Below, piece after piece: positions 4,654 to 5,879 of a stretch of 5,879 nucleotides of DNA (position 1 is its first letter; every line of letters starts with the position of its first letter). A model generated the notes under the pieces. It saw only the letters and a program-made list of their open reading frames with translations, did not search any database and was not told the DNA's origin. The stretch comes from Streptomyces regalis (GTDB lineage: Bacteria > Actinomycetota > Actinomycetes > Streptomycetales > Streptomycetaceae), in contig NZ_LLZG01000137.1 in the NCBI RefSeq assembly GCF_001509475.1, forward strand, positions 1 to 5,879. Direction: 5' to 3'. The position numbers were made by a program, and so were the translations under genes.

Positions 4654-5301
4654 GTGATTCCGTCCCCGCCCTTAGGAACAGACGCCGCCGCGGCCCCCCA
4701 CGGCCTCGGCGCCGCCCCGGGAGTCGGCCCCCAGCGGGGCGCCGCTGCGGAGCGCCGGTTCCGTTTCGAACTGGCCGCGCATCCGGGTTCTCCCGCGCAG
4801 GCCAGACGCCTGACCCGGGCTCGGCTGAACGGCTGGGCGGTGTGCGAGGACACCTGCGACACGGCGGCTCTGGTCGTGTCCGAGCTGGTCACCAACGCGA
4901 TCGTGCACACCGCGAGCGAGCACATCGTCTGTGAGCTGCACGACGGTGGCGAGCTGGTGCGCATAGCCGTGCGCGACGAAGGATGCGCGCCGGGTGAGCC
5001 CCATCCGTTGGCGGCGAGGCCCGAGGAGGAGCACGGGAGGGGACTGCTTCTCATCGACGCCCTCTGCCACACGTGGGGGACCCGGGAGCAGGGCTCCGGG
5101 CTGGTCGTCTGGGCGGATCTGCGGCGCGCGGCCGGGTTCCCGGAGACCTCGCGGTTCCCGGACACCTCCCGTGTCGACACCGGGCCGCGCAATGACCTCG
5201 GGTGGGGGTCCCGGCCCAAGCCCGGTCCGTCCGGAGGTTCGGGCGACGAGGACGAGGCGCAGGCGCGGCACGGTGGGGGAACGGGGCCCGCATGGCTGTG
5301 A
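4654..5301 (+). CDS. RsbW-like ATP-binding protein, probable anti-sigma factor, with a TTA codon at position 7
   Basis: A 215-residue protein with the HATPase fold of anti-sigma kinases. The N box is SELVTNAIVH (Glu77, Asn81), the G1 region is AVRDEGCAPG (Asp108, Gly110), and the G2 region is HGRGLLLIDALCHTWG (Gly128, Gly130), followed by the usual last strand GLVVWADL. Such proteins bind or phosphorylate sigma-factor regulators, and in WhiJ/AbaA-type loci one sits next to the HTH regulator, as here. GTG 4654 is chosen because the promoter would start RNA there; GTG 4645 (inside the -10 box) and TTG 4618 are less likely. Codon 7 is TTA (4672-4674), the only TTA I found in any gene of the window, so translation should need the bldA leucine tRNA. 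The last ~50 residues are a disordered-looking Gly/Pro/Arg-rich tail with a six-residue tandem repeat. The gene overlaps the next by 10 bp. Confidence 0.88.
   Translation: MIPSPPLGTDAAAAPHGLGAAPGVGPQRGAAAERRFRFELAAHPGSPAQARRLTRARLNGWAVCEDTCDTAALVVSELVTNAIVHTASEHIVCELHDGGELVRIAVRDEGCAPGEPHPLAARPEEEHGRGLLLIDALCHTWGTREQGSGLVVWADLRRAAGFPETSRFPDTSRVDTGPRNDLGWGSRPKPGPSGGSGDEDEAQARHGGGTGPAWL
5137..5172 (+). repeat. In-frame 18-bp tandem duplication in the ATPase tail
   Basis: Two 18-bp units at 5137-5154 and 5155-5172 differ at three third-codon positions and encode FPETSR then FPDTSR. The repeat sits just after the HATPase core, in the low-complexity tail, and preserves the frame. Confidence 0.7.
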
Positions 5302-5726
5302 GCGGCGCGTCCGGCGGCGGTCAGGTGCTGAGCCTGGACTCGCTGGTCCGGCTCCGCCGCGGTCTGCGCTCCGCTGCGGTTCCTCGACGGCTGCCCGTTC
5401 CTGACGGTATGACGGCGCCGTTGGGCTGTGACGCGGTGGCGGTTCCCACGCGTTTCGGGCCTCTGATCATGCCCCGGCTGCCTCGTGTGGGGTGCGTGTA
5501 CGCCGATGAGACGCACTGGTGGTGGATCGTGCCGTCCGACTCCGACTACGCGCTGGAGTGGCCGGCGGGTGTGCGGTACGTGACGGGGGCGGTTGTGCTG
5601 GACACTCCTCAGCTGATTCATCGGCCGGACGGGACGGTGCCTTATACGCCGCCGATTCCGTTGTATTTGGCGTTGTGTCGGGTTACGGGGACTACGCCCA
5701 CCTGGTCGCGACAGATCAGCGCGTGA
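5292..5726 (+). CDS. Protein of unknown function, 144 residues, in an operon with the ATPase gene
   Basis: I do not recognise a named family. ATG 5292 is chosen because it overlaps the ATPase stop by 10 bp (coupled translation) and is preceded by G-rich sequence; the frame is open 30 codons further but only with Arg/Gly-rich shadow sequence. Visible features are an N-terminal Gly-rich segment, LSLDSLVRLRRGLRSAAVPRRLPVPDG (13-39), a striking THWWWIVPSDSDYALEWP block (74-91) with three adjacent Trp, and a Pro/Tyr-rich end, VPYTPPIPLYLAL (116-128). There is no signal peptide or membrane helix; three Cys (46, 68, 129) show no metal-binding spacing. The composition suggests a compact cytoplasmic protein. 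Codons from about 5592 to 5700 are less G/C-biased than the rest. A role with the ATPase is inferred from the overlap only. Confidence 0.8.
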   Translation: MAVSGASGGGQVLSLDSLVRLRRGLRSAAVPRRLPVPDGMTAPLGCDAVAVPTRFGPLIMPRLPRVGCVYADETHWWWIVPSDSDYALEWPAGVRYVTGAVVLDTPQLIHRPDGTVPYTPPIPLYLALCRVTGTTPTWSRQISA

Positions 5727-5736
5727 GGCTCCGCCG

Positions 5737-5770
5737 GTAGGGCGGTTTCTCTCGCCCCCGCCGCCCCTAC
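5737..5770 (+). terminator. Imperfect hairpin after the ATPase operon, possible terminator
   Basis: GTAGGGCGG (5737-5745) can pair with CCGCCCCTAC (5761-5770) with one bulged C, around a 15-base loop. It starts 11 bp after the last stop codon. There is no T run, which is usual for terminators in high-GC actinomycetes. Confidence 0.45.
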
Positions 5771-5785
5771 CCGTCCCATCCCCCA

Positions 5786-5879
5786 GGGGCTCCGCCCCTT
5801 CGACCCCGCCTCCTGGGGGCCTGCGGCCCCCAGACCCCCGCTTCGGCCCTGAACGGGCCTCGTCCTCAAACGCCGGACG
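5786..5879. repeat. Array of GC-rich hairpins resembling a common Streptomyces intergenic repeat, cut by the window edge
   Basis: Four hairpins follow one another: GGGGC-TCC-GCCCC (5786-5798); CTGGGGGCC-TGC-GGCCCCCAG (5813-5833), a perfect 9-bp stem; GGCCC-TGAAC-GGGCC (5845-5859); and CGTCC-N9-GGACG (5861-5879). The ending CTCGTCCTCAAACGCCGGACG is, from memory, a sequence found many times between genes in Streptomyces genomes. It probably ends transcription from one or both sides. No gene is seen here. Confidence 0.65.

Noticed and set aside
1..5879. tRNA, rRNA or riboswitch genes
   Set aside because: No cloverleaf-like arrangement with CCA-type end or known conserved riboswitch core was seen by eye on either strand; a covariance-model search would be needed to exclude small RNAs.

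Overview
The window is about 5.9 kb of very GC-rich DNA with strong third-position G/C bias, ATG/GTG starts, GGAG-type ribosome binding sites and protein families typical of actinomycetes. The DUF397 protein, its HTH/DUF5753 partner, a Streptomyces-type anti-sigma ATPase, a Methyltransf_19 (DUF574) protein and a single TTA leucine codon together point to Streptomyces or a close relative. I could not search databases, so the species is not named.

Left part (1-1512, + strand): the 3' end of a gene for a PEP-utilising (rifampin phosphotransferase/PEP synthase-like) enzyme carries the swivelling phospho-histidine domain. It overlaps by 4 bp (ATGA) a gene for an unrecognised membrane protein with four predicted helices. 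A 137-bp gap containing an A-rich stretch and a perfect 12-bp palindrome leads to a membrane-anchored cysteine phosphatase of the dual-specificity/tyrosine type (1650-2354).

Middle (2347-4413): the phosphatase converges with a minus-strand SAM-dependent methyltransferase. The 60-bp gap is filled by five degenerate 13-bp tandem repeats that begin inside the last codons of the phosphatase gene. Upstream of the methyltransferase, on the same strand, is a tightly coupled pair: an XRE-family HTH/DUF5753 regulator of the WhiJ/AbaA/Scr1 type, and a DUF397 small protein whose ATG directly abuts the regulator's stop.

Right part (4414-5879): a 240-bp divergent control region separates the regulator from an RsbW-like ATP-binding protein (HATPase fold, probable anti-sigma factor or kinase-like protein). 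That gene overlaps by 10 bp a conserved-looking 144-residue protein of unknown function. The control region holds two adjacent perfect dyads, a good -35/-10 pair reading right that implies a leaderless transcript from GTG 4654, a possible divergent promoter, and two pairs of direct repeats in the regulator's leader. The window ends in a series of GC-rich hairpins resembling the interspersed intergenic sequence common in Streptomyces genomes.

How it may work together: HTH regulator + DUF397 + ATPase is the known layout of WhiJ/AbaA-type developmental loci. The most notable features here are a TTA codon at codon 7 of the ATPase, which would make it dependent on the bldA tRNA; a palindrome (CACTTG-C-CAAGTG) lying over the ATPase -35 box; and repeats of the same CAAGTG half-site upstream of the methyltransferase. 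These suggest, as inference only, one regulator controlling the ATPase operon, itself and the methyltransferase.
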